In this document: positions 43,496 to 52,680 of the stretch, in pieces | Position numbering within the stretch: position 1 is the stretch's first letter | Layout: the number at the start of each line of letters is the position of its first letter | Assembly (NCBI GenBank): GCA_019414205.1 | Contig: DXML01000002.1 | Span: 25,860 to 89,859, forward strand | Direction of reading: 5' to 3' | From: Collinsella sp. | Lineage (GTDB): Bacteria > Actinomycetota > Coriobacteriia > Coriobacteriales > Coriobacteriaceae | Length of the DNA: 64,000 nucleotides | Notes under the pieces: generated by a model | Database searches by the model: none | What the model was told of the DNA's origin: nothing | Seen by the model: only the letters and a program-made list of their open reading frames with translations | Translations under genes and position numbers: made by a program

Positions 43496-44500
43496 ATGGA
43501 CTGCGATGGCTACCCATGCGTTCCCATGCCGTTGATGTGCACCGCCTTAGTGCCGGGGCAGATTGACGCTGCGGTTGCAGGCATTTCCGACCCCGATTCA
43601 CGCGCCATTGCCACGGCAGAAGCGCTGTACTTTCGCGGACAGGCCGCACTCGCCGCCAAGACGGCGCGCCCCTATCTTGACGTCACCGATCCCGCGCTGC
43701 GCTATTCCGCATGCTTTATCTGCGGATACGCCAGTCTGTCGCTCAACCGTATCGCCGACGCCCGCCGGTGCCTTGCGGGCATCCTCGATACGCCGGCCGA
43801 CGAGGAATCGCCCGCCGTCCACGCCACGCATATCCTGTTCGCCTCGGCCGCGAGCGTCCTGCTGCACTTGCCTTCCCCGTATTCTGCCGAAGAGTTTTAT
43901 CCACTTGCGGCGCACCTACCCGAAGGCCTGCGACTGTTCGCCAGCTACGTGATGGCGCACGCCTTGTATCTGCGCGGCGAATACGGCCGCAGCCTGGGCA
44001 TGGCGGAAAACGCCCTGATCATGAAACAGGGAAGCTATCCCATCTCGGAACTGTTCCTGCACCTGGCAGCTTCCATGGCATGCATGAGCCTCAAGGACAT
44101 CGACGCCGCAAAAGCGCATTTTGGAGCCGCTTGGGACATTGCGCGCCCCGACGGCCTTATCGAGCTCATTGGCGAGCACCACGGCCTTTTGCAGGGGCTC
44201 ATCGAGGCATGCCTAAAAACGCAATACCCTGACGACTTCGCACGCATCATCGAGATCACGTACCGCTTCAGCTACGGCTGGCGGCGCATCCACAACCCCG
44301 ATTCGGGCGAGGACGTTGCCGACGATTTAACGACCACAGAGTTCACCATGGCCATGCTCGCCTGCCGCGGATGGACCAACGCCGAAATCGCACGCCATAT
44401 GGGAGTATCGCCGGGCACCGTCAAAAACCGCCTATCCGGCGTATACGCAAAGCTTGGCATCGGCACACGCGCCGAGCTGGTCGCGCACATGTTGCGTTAG
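43496..44500 (+). CDS. LuxR family transcriptional regulator with helical-repeat sensor
   Basis: A 334-residue regulator: about 265 residues of Ala-rich paired helices resembling TPR-like repeats, and a C-terminal LuxR/NarL helix-turn-helix (TEFTMAMLACRGWTNAEIARHMGVSPGTVKNRLSGVYAKLGI). Motif GWTNAEIA and VSPGTVKNRL are diagnostic. The frame is open far upstream on this strand over guaA, but codon use and the GGGAGATGG site place the start at 43496. The large surface protein gene follows after 155 bases and is a plausible target. Confidence 0.85.
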   Translation: MDCDGYPCVPMPLMCTALVPGQIDAAVAGISDPDSRAIATAEALYFRGQAALAAKTARPYLDVTDPALRYSACFICGYASLSLNRIADARRCLAGILDTPADEESPAVHATHILFASAASVLLHLPSPYSAEEFYPLAAHLPEGLRLFASYVMAHALYLRGEYGRSLGMAENALIMKQGSYPISELFLHLAASMACMSLKDIDAAKAHFGAAWDIARPDGLIELIGEHHGLLQGLIEACLKTQYPDDFARIIEITYRFSYGWRRIHNPDSGEDVADDLTTTEFTMAMLACRGWTNAEIARHMGVSPGTVKNRLSGVYAKLGIGTRAELVAHMLR

Positions 44501-44655
44501 CGACCGGGCTGCCAAGCGCATCGAACGCGTTCCGGAACCCGGCGCTTCGCTCGATCAATTTGGACATTTTGACCCTTGAACGGCACTACCGCCACGAAGC
44601 GTCTTCTCGCAAAATTGGATTATTTCCACCGATATTTGCGGGATGGGAGCCCAAG

Positions 44656-47600
44656 ATGCTTGATCGCCGTTCGTTACTTGTTGCTGGAGCGTCCTCGCTG
44701 GCGAGCATTATGTTGCCTCGCGTGCCGGGAAGCGAAAATGCCTTCCTGCTGCCGTTCGCGCCCACCGCGGCCTATGCCGACGAAGAAGACCCCTTCAAGG
44801 TGCTCGTTCTCTCGCGCACCATGTTTGGTGTGGTCGTGGTCGACGTCGCCAACAAGAATACGCCCATCGCAGGTGCCCAGGTCACGCTCACATCGCGCTA
44901 TGCCGTAGGCAAGCAGCTAACCGCCACGACCGATGACGAAGGCACGGCCATCTTTGAGGTCGCCCCTCTTTCGGAAGGCTACGTGGACGAGGCAACGCTC
45001 CTTGACGCGTACGACTTTAACGGCGGCATCTCCATTAGCATGGCGGGCTACCGTGATGTCGAGATTCCCCTTGCGCGTATCCAGGGCGGCACCGCCATAA
45101 CCGCACCCACACGTCCGCTTTCCGACGGCGAGCCGTACTTCCGCCAGCTCACGTTCGACGAATGGGACATCCAGTACGCCGACGCCACGTTTATGGCAAT
45201 GCCAGCGGACGAAGCGGCAAACGACCAGCCCGACACGCACGCTTTTACCGTGCAGGCTCATCTGCCGCAGGGCGGGCAGGCAACATTGCATATCAATAAA
45301 GTGATGCCCGCTGCGAGCAGCTCAACCGAAACCGTCACGCAGATTGGTCAGATCAAGGCCAGCGCATCGGGCGCGGATAGTCTGGCGACGTTCACACTCG
45401 AAGACAAGTTCCTCGATGCAGCGTCGAGCCTTCTGGAAGAAGGATGCAAGCTGCGCTTTGTCCTCGACTACCAGGGCAAAACCTACACGCTCTCCTCCCC
45501 CATGGCCGTTGTTACCGCGCCGGCGGCAAAGGCGGAATCCGGATCGACCACTATCGTCCCCACCACTATGGACCAAGAGATCACTCCGTTTGATTTCCCC
45601 GCATCGTTTCCCGGCATCGGTGGTAATAAGTTCACGTGCTGGATGCCCACATTTCCGATCCTCTTCGATTTCTCGTTTGCTGGATACGTGCTGTTTGGCG
45701 GAGGATACAAACCAGCCAGCTATATGAACGATTCGGGCAACCCTGATCCGGAATACTGGAAGAAGTCACCGCGCGAGTCGGGCGCCAAGCAGGCAAACCG
45801 CTACCTCGACGAAATGGAGGGGAAGTGGAATCAGTACAAAAGTATGAGTGCCGGTTCGGGCACCGATCCAAGAAACACCAAGCTCCTTCGCCACCATTGC
45901 ACGCCGCTGTTCACGATGGATATCGCCACACAGCTGTACGGCTCGCTCGTCTACGATTGGGTGGGCAAAACCTGGGGTAACAACAACGACCCCGCATACG
46001 GCAATATTAAGGCCCTCTTCCAGGTAAGAACTGACCTCAATTGGACCGAGCAGTTTACCCTAGGACCGGTGCCATTTTTCCTAAACGTCAACCCTTGGGT
46101 GCTGGCGAAGCTGGCGCTCGCTGTGGGTGCCCACACGCACGGCAGCGGCGCGGCGTTTTTCAAGAACATTTCGCTCGACTATTCCAACACGTCGGGCTCG
46201 TTCACCATCCAGATCGGGCTTGCCGTCACCTTTGGAGCCGGCGTTGCAGGCGTCGCTTCGTCTGCCGTGCGCGGTGCCGCATCCCTCACGCTGTTCATTG
46301 GGTACGAGAAGGCAGATGGACACCAGCTTCCGCGGCTGCGCGTGGGTGCAGACGTCGATGTCGATGTGATACTCCAGTTCGTAATGTTCAAGTGGACCAC
46401 CAAGGCTTGGTCGGGGTCGTGGCCCACACTCGCCGATTCGTGGAATATGTCGGTGAACAACAGCGACCAGTATGTGCTCCAGCGCTCTGAGCTGGCCTTG
46501 GGTGGAGATACACCTTATACGCTGGATGCCCGCTTCGGCACGCCCGGCAACATCGAGGTAGGTGGTGTGCCGCAATTTATCGCATCGGCCACCATCGTCA
46601 CCAACGCCGAGCTGCTCGCACGCGCCGAGGTTAAGGCCACTGCCGTAAACGCCGCGCCTGTCGTGCGCGATTGGGATCAAGCGGTCACGCGCATTGAGCT
46701 CGAGGCGGATGCAGAAAGCGACGACACGGGACAGGTCGAACATTTCGTCCATGCACTGATGGAAAACGACGAAAACGCCGCGCCGATGTACGAGTACGCC
46801 TATATCGGCCAGACGACGAACGCCGTTGCTGACCCGAACGCCAATTCTGCCGGCGTGTCGGAGGACGAGCGTGGCGGCATCAAACCCTCGAGCGACAACG
46901 TGCTGTTTGCTGGCGTGCTCAGCGAAGCTCACATGAAGCTGGCAAGGATTGCCGGCGTAGAATGCCTGTTCCGTATCGCCTCGGTGCGCTACGGCGACAA
47001 TGGTCGCTCGCGCCTGGTGGTGCACACAAAGGCAAACGGCACGTGGTCCGCTCCCACGCCCGTGGACTTTCCCCTTGGGTTTGGCGAGGGCGATGTGGAG
47101 CGCAACGGCATATTCGATTACGACTTCGACGTGGTGGAATATACAGACGGAAGAGGAAACCAGGACGCCTACGTGCTGCTGGTCTCGGGCGAGCGCCCCG
47201 CCGGCGACAACACCCTTTTCGATACGGCGAGCACATCCGGCATACTGTCCGTTGTGCGCCTGCGCATAAGCAACGACGGAGTTCGCGTGATATCGCACAC
47301 GTCGTGGCGCAGCATCTCGCGCGGCCGCCTTCAGGAGGATGGCTACCATTGCCTGCAGTGCCCACGCATCACGGTGGGCAAGACACTTGTCGACGGACGT
47401 CTGTCGGGCGCCTACCTCCACCGCCACGGAGCCACCGCAGAGAAGGCGCTCGGCAGCGAGGCCGAGGTTGCGCTGGAGTGCTTTGCCCTGTGGTCGGATG
47501 ATTTGGGCGACAGCCTCACGTTCCGCCAAGTTCTCCGCTTTCCGCAGGCACCGTCGAGCATCGAGCTGGGCGCGCCCGAGAATATCAACGGCAAAATGGT

Positions 47601-49041
47601 GGTGCCCGTTGCATACGAGACTGCAGGCGGTTGTGGCTGCGCATCGTACGCCGTGATCGGCCAGTCCATTGCGGGCTGGGGCGTTATGTCGCCAGATGCC
47701 ACAGTACCCCACGCGGTGCCGTGGCCACAACATTCGGGCTTTTTGGCAACCGTCAACGAGCAACTGCAGCATATTACTTGGACGCGAGGCGCATCGGCAT
47801 TTGCAACGCAGCCCGTGGGTGCCGCAGGCTGTGGCCCAGCATCGTTTAGCGTAAGCAACAACGGCAGGTGCGTGCTCTATGTAGAGAACACCGATGGCAA
47901 GGTGGGACAAACCTACGACGAAGAAGGCAACCCGGCAGCAGTGATGGGCAAGCACTTCCGCATCTTCGCCAGCACCTTGGCAGGCGATCTGTTTACGGAG
48001 CCGTTCGTGATGTGCGAGCTAGACCATCCCGTCGATCAGATAACGACATTTTTAACGTCGGGAGGCATGCTCTCCGCGCTCGCCACGCACATTGTGAGTG
48101 CAGAGAAGAGCGAGGCAGAGCTACACGGTATCGAAGTGCCTCTGGTGGCATGCGCGACGCCGACGGGCGCGGTAGCCACCTCGGGCGCGGTGGTGCCCGG
48201 AGCGGCAGGCGAATCCTTCATGGTCACGGTGCGAAACGACGGCAACACCTTGCTGACCGCCGGCACGATCGATCTATACCGAGAGGGCTCCAGCCAGCCG
48301 TTCTCCAGCGCATCCATCGGATTCGGAATGAACGCACGCATGGCTTCGATCTACGATCCAGAGCTTGCCGAGGACGCTTCGGCCAACGACATGGCACATG
48401 TGAAGTACGCGCTCGAGACGCTGGGCGCACGTTTTGCAACGCACCCGCTGGTAGCCGACAACGGCAACGCCGTGCTGGCACCGGGTTGCACGGCACAGTT
48501 CCGCATGAGCTTCGCCATCCCCGAAAGTTGGAGCGACGAAGTGGGCAAACGCGTAACGCTGTATGCGAAGGCGCGTAATCTGGTGGCACTCGATCCCGTA
48601 GCGCTCGAGGAAATTCGACCGGGCGCAAACTCGGCGCTGGGTGCCGTACTGCACGAGCTTCATGTGCCCGACGCGGCATGCGAACGCTCAGAAGTTCAGG
48701 TCGGCGTATGCGACAGCGCGGATACGACGGGGCTTCACGATGCACCGATGACGGCGGACGGCGGTGGCGACTCGAGTGGCGGCGGTACTGACAAGGGTGG
48801 CGGCTCCGGCGGAAGCAGCTCCGGTGGCGGCAGTGGCTCTAGCAGCGGCAAGGATCACGGCAATAACAAGCATTCCGGAAAAGCGGGCGTGCTTGCGGGC
48901 ACGAGCGATGTCAACGCTCCCCTCATGGCAGCCGCTGCAGCACTCGCCGCAGCTGGCGCCGGCCTTGTCGCCTACAGCGCCCGCCGCACGGCGCTCGAAA
49001 ACGACACCGCCGATGAGATCAATTCGGATAGGCCTCGCTAG
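44656..49041 (+). CDS. Large cell-surface protein with Tat-like signal and LAxTx-type C-terminal anchor
   Basis: A 1461-residue secreted protein. The N-terminus MLDRRSLLVAGASSLASIML carries an RR pair before the hydrophobic core, Tat-like, with cleavage near TAAYADEED. Residues about 50-115 resemble a carboxypeptidase-regulatory/Cna-B-like fold (NTPIAGAQVTLTSR then TTDDEGTAIFEV). The central 1200 residues are beta-rich without a family I recognise. The C-terminus has a Gly/Ser linker (from about 1370), then LAGTSD, an Ala-rich membrane helix and ARR, i.e. a sorting-signal layout with a degenerate LAxTG motif. The ATG at 44656 follows GGGAGC. Probably an adhesin or structural surface protein. 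Confidence 0.8.
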   Translation: MLDRRSLLVAGASSLASIMLPRVPGSENAFLLPFAPTAAYADEEDPFKVLVLSRTMFGVVVVDVANKNTPIAGAQVTLTSRYAVGKQLTATTDDEGTAIFEVAPLSEGYVDEATLLDAYDFNGGISISMAGYRDVEIPLARIQGGTAITAPTRPLSDGEPYFRQLTFDEWDIQYADATFMAMPADEAANDQPDTHAFTVQAHLPQGGQATLHINKVMPAASSSTETVTQIGQIKASASGADSLATFTLEDKFLDAASSLLEEGCKLRFVLDYQGKTYTLSSPMAVVTAPAAKAESGSTTIVPTTMDQEITPFDFPASFPGIGGNKFTCWMPTFPILFDFSFAGYVLFGGGYKPASYMNDSGNPDPEYWKKSPRESGAKQANRYLDEMEGKWNQYKSMSAGSGTDPRNTKLLRHHCTPLFTMDIATQLYGSLVYDWVGKTWGNNNDPAYGNIKALFQVRTDLNWTEQFTLGPVPFFLNVNPWVLAKLALAVGAHTHGSGAAFFKNISLDYSNTSGSFTIQIGLAVTFGAGVAGVASSAVRGAASLTLFIGYEKADGHQLPRLRVGADVDVDVILQFVMFKWTTKAWSGSWPTLADSWNMSVNNSDQYVLQRSELALGGDTPYTLDARFGTPGNIEVGGVPQFIASATIVTNAELLARAEVKATAVNAAPVVRDWDQAVTRIELEADAESDDTGQVEHFVHALMENDENAAPMYEYAYIGQTTNAVADPNANSAGVSEDERGGIKPSSDNVLFAGVLSEAHMKLARIAGVECLFRIASVRYGDNGRSRLVVHTKANGTWSAPTPVDFPLGFGEGDVERNGIFDYDFDVVEYTDGRGNQDAYVLLVSGERPAGDNTLFDTASTSGILSVVRLRISNDGVRVISHTSWRSISRGRLQEDGYHCLQCPRITVGKTLVDGRLSGAYLHRHGATAEKALGSEAEVALECFALWSDDLGDSLTFRQVLRFPQAPSSIELGAPENINGKMVVPVAYETAGGCGCASYAVIGQSIAGWGVMSPDATVPHAVPWPQHSGFLATVNEQLQHITWTRGASAFATQPVGAAGCGPASFSVSNNGRCVLYVENTDGKVGQTYDEEGNPAAVMGKHFRIFASTLAGDLFTEPFVMCELDHPVDQITTFLTSGGMLSALATHIVSAEKSEAELHGIEVPLVACATPTGAVATSGAVVPGAAGESFMVTVRNDGNTLLTAGTIDLYREGSSQPFSSASIGFGMNARMASIYDPELAEDASANDMAHVKYALETLGARFATHPLVADNGNAVLAPGCTAQFRMSFAIPESWSDEVGKRVTLYAKARNLVALDPVALEEIRPGANSALGAVLHELHVPDAACERSEVQVGVCDSADTTGLHDAPMTADGGGDSSGGGTDKGGGSGGSSSGGGSGSSSGKDHGNNKHSGKAGVLAGTSDVNAPLMAAAAALAAAGAGLVAYSARRTALENDTADEINSDRPR

Positions 49042-49090
49042 CTCCTAAATTACCTTTGCGAGAGACGCCGACTCGGCTCATCGAACATCA

Positions 49091-49125
49091 AAAAAGGGCT
49101 GGCCCCGATAACTCGGAGCCAGCCC
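49091..49125 (-). terminator. Rho-independent terminator
   Basis: On the minus strand, GGGCTGGC-(14 bases)-GCCAGCCC is followed by TTTTTT. It ends the lipoprotein gene and faces the surface protein gene. Confidence 0.85.
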
Positions 49126-49153
49126 TGAGTCGCCTGACATGGGAATCACAGCG

Positions 49154-50170
49154 CTACTTGAGCTTTAGCGCCTCCATCATGGGCACGGCGGCGTCCCAAT
49201 CGATCTTCCAGCCAATCGACACGCGGACGGTTTCACCTGTTGCGGGAGCCGTCGCAAACAGCGTATGGCCGTTGTCGGGACCGGTAAAGCGCAGCCACGT
49301 TATGCCGTTGTACTCGACCTGGTCGGTTGTTGTCTCCTTGCCTTCGTAGACCTGCTCTAGGCTTGCAACCTCTTCCTCCGGCGAGCGCGGGAAGATGCTG
49401 ATGTGCAAGCGTCCTCCAGTCTCGTCGTGGAAGAAGTCTGCCTTTTCGTGCTCTTCGTTGGACGAATCCAGCGTGTACCCATCGGCGGCCTCGATACTGT
49501 ACGATGCGCAATCGATGCCGGTCATATTGGCCGCGTCACCAGAATCGGCCACACCGCCGGCCGCCTTGAACTCCTTGGTCTCGCACCCCGTGGTGTCAAA
49601 GTGCATGGCCTCATGATTCTTGGCGGGGGCGTAAGCATCTACGAACTCGACAGTGATGGGCCCGTAGTACGCCGTCTTGGGCGCCCAGAAATACACGTAC
49701 TCAACAGTCTCGCCCGGACCGATATCTGACCTCTCGGAAAGATCGATGCCCTCGTGGAGCTCATCGGGAGCCTCGCTTGCAACGTAATCGAGCACGGCCG
49801 CCTTGCCGGAAGTAAACAACGGGTCGCCTGCCTCAAGATCGCCCTGGGCAGCATGCACGTTAAAGGAGCTAAACGTCCTGTTCTTTGCATTGTTGTTGGT
49901 GATCTTGACGTGCAGATAAAAGCCGTCCTGCAGCTTAGCGTCGCCGCGATAGAACGTACTGTGGGCTACCGACTCATAGGTTATACCAGCTACCTCGACC
50001 GTCTGCGACTCATAGGCCTTCTTCTCTACGGGAGCACTGCCGCCGCCCGAGCTGCCAGCCGAGCCACTCGGCGCATTTCCGCCGCAACCGGTAAGCGTGC
50101 AAGCCAGCACGGCCGAAAGCGTCACGGTGGGAATTCCTAACAGCAGCTTCTTCGTCATGGGCTTCATCAT
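49154..50170 (-). CDS. Secreted lipoprotein of unknown function
   Basis: A 338-residue lipoprotein: signal peptide with KKLLLGIPTVTLSAVLACTLTGC (lipobox LTGC), a Gly/Ser linker (GNAPSGSAGSSGGGS) and two beta-rich parts. The first (about 70-195) looks like a DUF4352/telokin-like immunoglobulin fold (VEVAGITYESV, GFYLHVKITNNNAKNRTF, PGETVEYVYFWAPK). The second half (from 215) contains DGYTLDSS and ends in WKIDWDAAVPMMEALKLK. The ATG at 50170 follows AAAGGAG; the frame extends further upstream but lacks a signal peptide there. No enzymatic motif is visible. Confidence 0.8.
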   Translation of the reverse strand: MMKPMTKKLLLGIPTVTLSAVLACTLTGCGGNAPSGSAGSSGGGSAPVEKKAYESQTVEVAGITYESVAHSTFYRGDAKLQDGFYLHVKITNNNAKNRTFSSFNVHAAQGDLEAGDPLFTSGKAAVLDYVASEAPDELHEGIDLSERSDIGPGETVEYVYFWAPKTAYYGPITVEFVDAYAPAKNHEAMHFDTTGCETKEFKAAGGVADSGDAANMTGIDCASYSIEAADGYTLDSSNEEHEKADFFHDETGGRLHISIFPRSPEEEVASLEQVYEGKETTTDQVEYNGITWLRFTGPDNGHTLFATAPATGETVRVSIGWKIDWDAAVPMMEALKLK

Positions 50171-50637
50171 CCTCACCGCTCCTTTCGGCTTACAGCTCAT
50201 CCGTTGCCCGAGTCCCAAGTCGACTCCGTGGCATCGGCCTCCACTATGAGCGTATGGCGAAAAGCAGCGCCGGCGAAGTGACCCGTGGCCCAACTAGCAA
50301 CCGCCCAGCATCCCCTATGGACCAAAAAGACTCGTATACGCACGCCCTCGGCCCATAAAATGAGACGCCTGTCCCAATGTTCGATTCAATCCAATAATCC
50401 GCATGGCACGTTTTTGACAAACGCATCCAACCGCAAACGTAGCAGGACGCATTCGACCGCCTTCAAACTTACTCGGACAGAACCGACTCGGTTTTGTCCG
50501 AGTAAACGCTGTTCCACCAAATTCCGAACGATTGTTCGATGGATTTCGTGTTGGGTGGAATCGCCCAAGGGCTGGGCTATGCTACCTTGACTATCTATAT
50601 GACTAAAACGCAGCAAAGGAGCACCGAGAGAGCGAGT
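50171..50637. other. 467-bp divergent intergenic region with palindrome
   Basis: No credible gene. It must hold the promoters of the lipoprotein and topoisomerase genes. The most visible structure is ACTCGGACA-GAACCGACTCGGTTT-TGTCCGAGT at 50471-50503, a near-perfect 33-base hairpin with an inner AACC/GGTT pair, and CGAACGATTGTTCG at 50523-50536. Either could be a regulator site or a leader structure of the topoisomerase operon. An AAAGGAG at 50616 lies too far from the subunit B start to be its ribosome binding site. Confidence 0.5.
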
Positions 50638-52635
50638 ATGGCAAAAAACACCGCAAACTATGGTAACGACAGTATCCGCCAGCTCAAGGACGAGGAGCGC
50701 GTACGCCTGCGCCCCGCCGTCATCTTTGGCTCGGACGGACTCGACGGTTGCGCGCATGCCGCCTTCGAGATCCTGTCCAACGCCGTTGACGAGGCGCGCC
50801 AGGGCTACGGCAAGCTCATTACCCTTACCGCCTTTCGCGATGGCTCTATCCAGGTAGAGGACAATGGCCGTGGCTGCCCGCTCGACTGGAACCCCTCCGA
50901 GAAGCGCTTTAACTGGGAACTCGTCTTTTGCGAGCTCTACGCCGGCGGCAAGTACAACAATAACCAGGGCGGCGACTACGACTTCTCGCTCGGCACCAAC
51001 GGCCTGGGCTCGTGCGCGACCCAGTACGCTTCCGAGTACATGGACGTCACGGTTTGGCGTGACGGTAACAAGTACTCCCTGCACTTTAAAAAGGGTAAGG
51101 TCGTCGGCGCCAAAAAGAAGGCGCTCGAGATTGAGCCCAGCGATGAGGACCGTACCGGCACCACCATCAAGTGGCGCCCCGATCTTGAGGTCTTTACCTC
51201 GATCAGTATTCCCCACGAGTGGTATCGCGAGACCATGCGCCGCCAGGCCGTGGTCAACGCCAACGTTACCTTCCGCCTGCGCATCGAAGGCGACGACGGT
51301 GAGTTTGCCGAAGAGGACTTTTGCTATCCCAAGGGTATCGAAGACTACGTGCTCGAGAAGGTCGGTGCTGACTACCTCACCGAGCCCTTCTTCATTGAGG
51401 CTGACCGCCGCGGTCGCGACCGCGAGGACCTGCCCGACTACAACGTTAAAATCACCGCATGCATGTGCTTCTCGCGCACCTTCATGATGCAGGAGTACTA
51501 CCACAACTCATCGTGGCTCGAGAACGGTGGCTCGCCCGAGAAGGCGGCCCGTAGCGCTCTGACCAGCGCCATCGATGCCTACATCAAGCAACAGGGCAAG
51601 TACAACAAAAACGAGAGTGGCATCAAATGGCAGGACGTCCAGGACTGCCTGGTACTGGTGACCAACTGCTTCTCCACCCAGACGTCCTACGAAAACCAGA
51701 CCAAGAAGGCCATCAACAACCGCTTTATCCAGCAGGCCATGACGGCCTTCTTTAAGGAGCGCCTCTCGACTTACCTGATCGAGAACAAGGACGCTGCCAA
51801 TAAGATCATGGAGCAGGTGCTCATCAACAAGCGTTCGCGTGAGAACGCCGAAAAGACTCGCCAGAGCATCAAGACCAACCTGCAGCAGAAAACCGACATG
51901 GCCAACCGCGTGCAGAAGTTCATCGACTGCCGCTCCAAGGACAAGGACCGTCGCGAGATCTACATCGTAGAGGGCGACTCGGCAGCAGGCGCCATCCGCA
52001 CCTCGCGCGATGCCGAGTTCCAGGGCGTCATGCCCGTCCGAGGCAAGATCCTCAACTGCCTAAAGGAGGACTACCCGCGCATCTTTAAGTCCGACATCAT
52101 CATGGATCTCATGCGCGTACTGGGCTGCGGCGTAGAGATCAAGGACAAGCGCATCAAGAACCTCGGTGCCTTTGACCTGGACAACCTCAACTGGAACAAA
52201 GTCATCATCTGTACGGACGCCGACGTCGACGGTTATCACATTCGCACACTCGTGCTCACCATGCTCTACCGCCTGGTGCCCACGCTTATCGACGAGGGCT
52301 ACGTGTATATCGCCGAGTCGCCGCTCTACGAGATCAACTGCAAAGAGAAGACCTACTTTGCCTACACCGAGCTCGAGAAAAACGGCATCCTCAAGGAGAT
52401 CGGCGACCAGAAGTGCTCCATCAACCGCTCCAAGGGTCTTGGTGAAAACGATCCGGACATGATGTGGCTCACCACCATGAACCCCGAGACGCGCCGCCTG
52501 ATCAAGGTGGAGCCCGAGGACGTCACCAAGATGGAGACCATGTTCAACTTGTTGCTGGGCAACGACGAGGCAGGCCGTAAGCGCCACATCTCCGAGCACG
52601 GCAAGGAATACCTGGACCAGCTGGACCTGCAGTAG
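50638..52635 (+). CDS. Type II DNA topoisomerase subunit B (GyrB/ParE-like)
   Basis: A 665-residue ATPase/Toprim subunit. GHKL motifs: HAAFEILSNAVDEARQGYG (Bergerat), VEDNGRGCPLDW and the ATP lid GTNGLGSCATQYAS. Toprim: VEGDSAAGAIRTSRDAEFQGVMPVRGKILN and TDADVDGYHIRTL. It forms an operon with subunit A, 45 bases downstream. The pair is divergent from ordinary gyrase (for example PVRGKILN for PLRGKILN), so it is probably a second, topoisomerase-IV-like enzyme used for decatenation or a specialised role, with gyrase elsewhere. The start is ATG 50638; an in-frame ATG at 50599 is possible. Confidence 0.9.
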   Translation: MAKNTANYGNDSIRQLKDEERVRLRPAVIFGSDGLDGCAHAAFEILSNAVDEARQGYGKLITLTAFRDGSIQVEDNGRGCPLDWNPSEKRFNWELVFCELYAGGKYNNNQGGDYDFSLGTNGLGSCATQYASEYMDVTVWRDGNKYSLHFKKGKVVGAKKKALEIEPSDEDRTGTTIKWRPDLEVFTSISIPHEWYRETMRRQAVVNANVTFRLRIEGDDGEFAEEDFCYPKGIEDYVLEKVGADYLTEPFFIEADRRGRDREDLPDYNVKITACMCFSRTFMMQEYYHNSSWLENGGSPEKAARSALTSAIDAYIKQQGKYNKNESGIKWQDVQDCLVLVTNCFSTQTSYENQTKKAINNRFIQQAMTAFFKERLSTYLIENKDAANKIMEQVLINKRSRENAEKTRQSIKTNLQQKTDMANRVQKFIDCRSKDKDRREIYIVEGDSAAGAIRTSRDAEFQGVMPVRGKILNCLKEDYPRIFKSDIIMDLMRVLGCGVEIKDKRIKNLGAFDLDNLNWNKVIICTDADVDGYHIRTLVLTMLYRLVPTLIDEGYVYIAESPLYEINCKEKTYFAYTELEKNGILKEIGDQKCSINRSKGLGENDPDMMWLTTMNPETRRLIKVEPEDVTKMETMFNLLLGNDEAGRKRHISEHGKEYLDQLDLQ

Positions 52636-52680
52636 CAGCAAATCGATAACGACGGCCCATAAGAAGTTCAAGAGGAAATC

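Noticed and set aside
46081..47955. A 624-codon open frame antisense to the surface protein
   Set aside because: Composition is that of a complementary frame (Arg/His/Val-rich), and there is no plausible start or domain.
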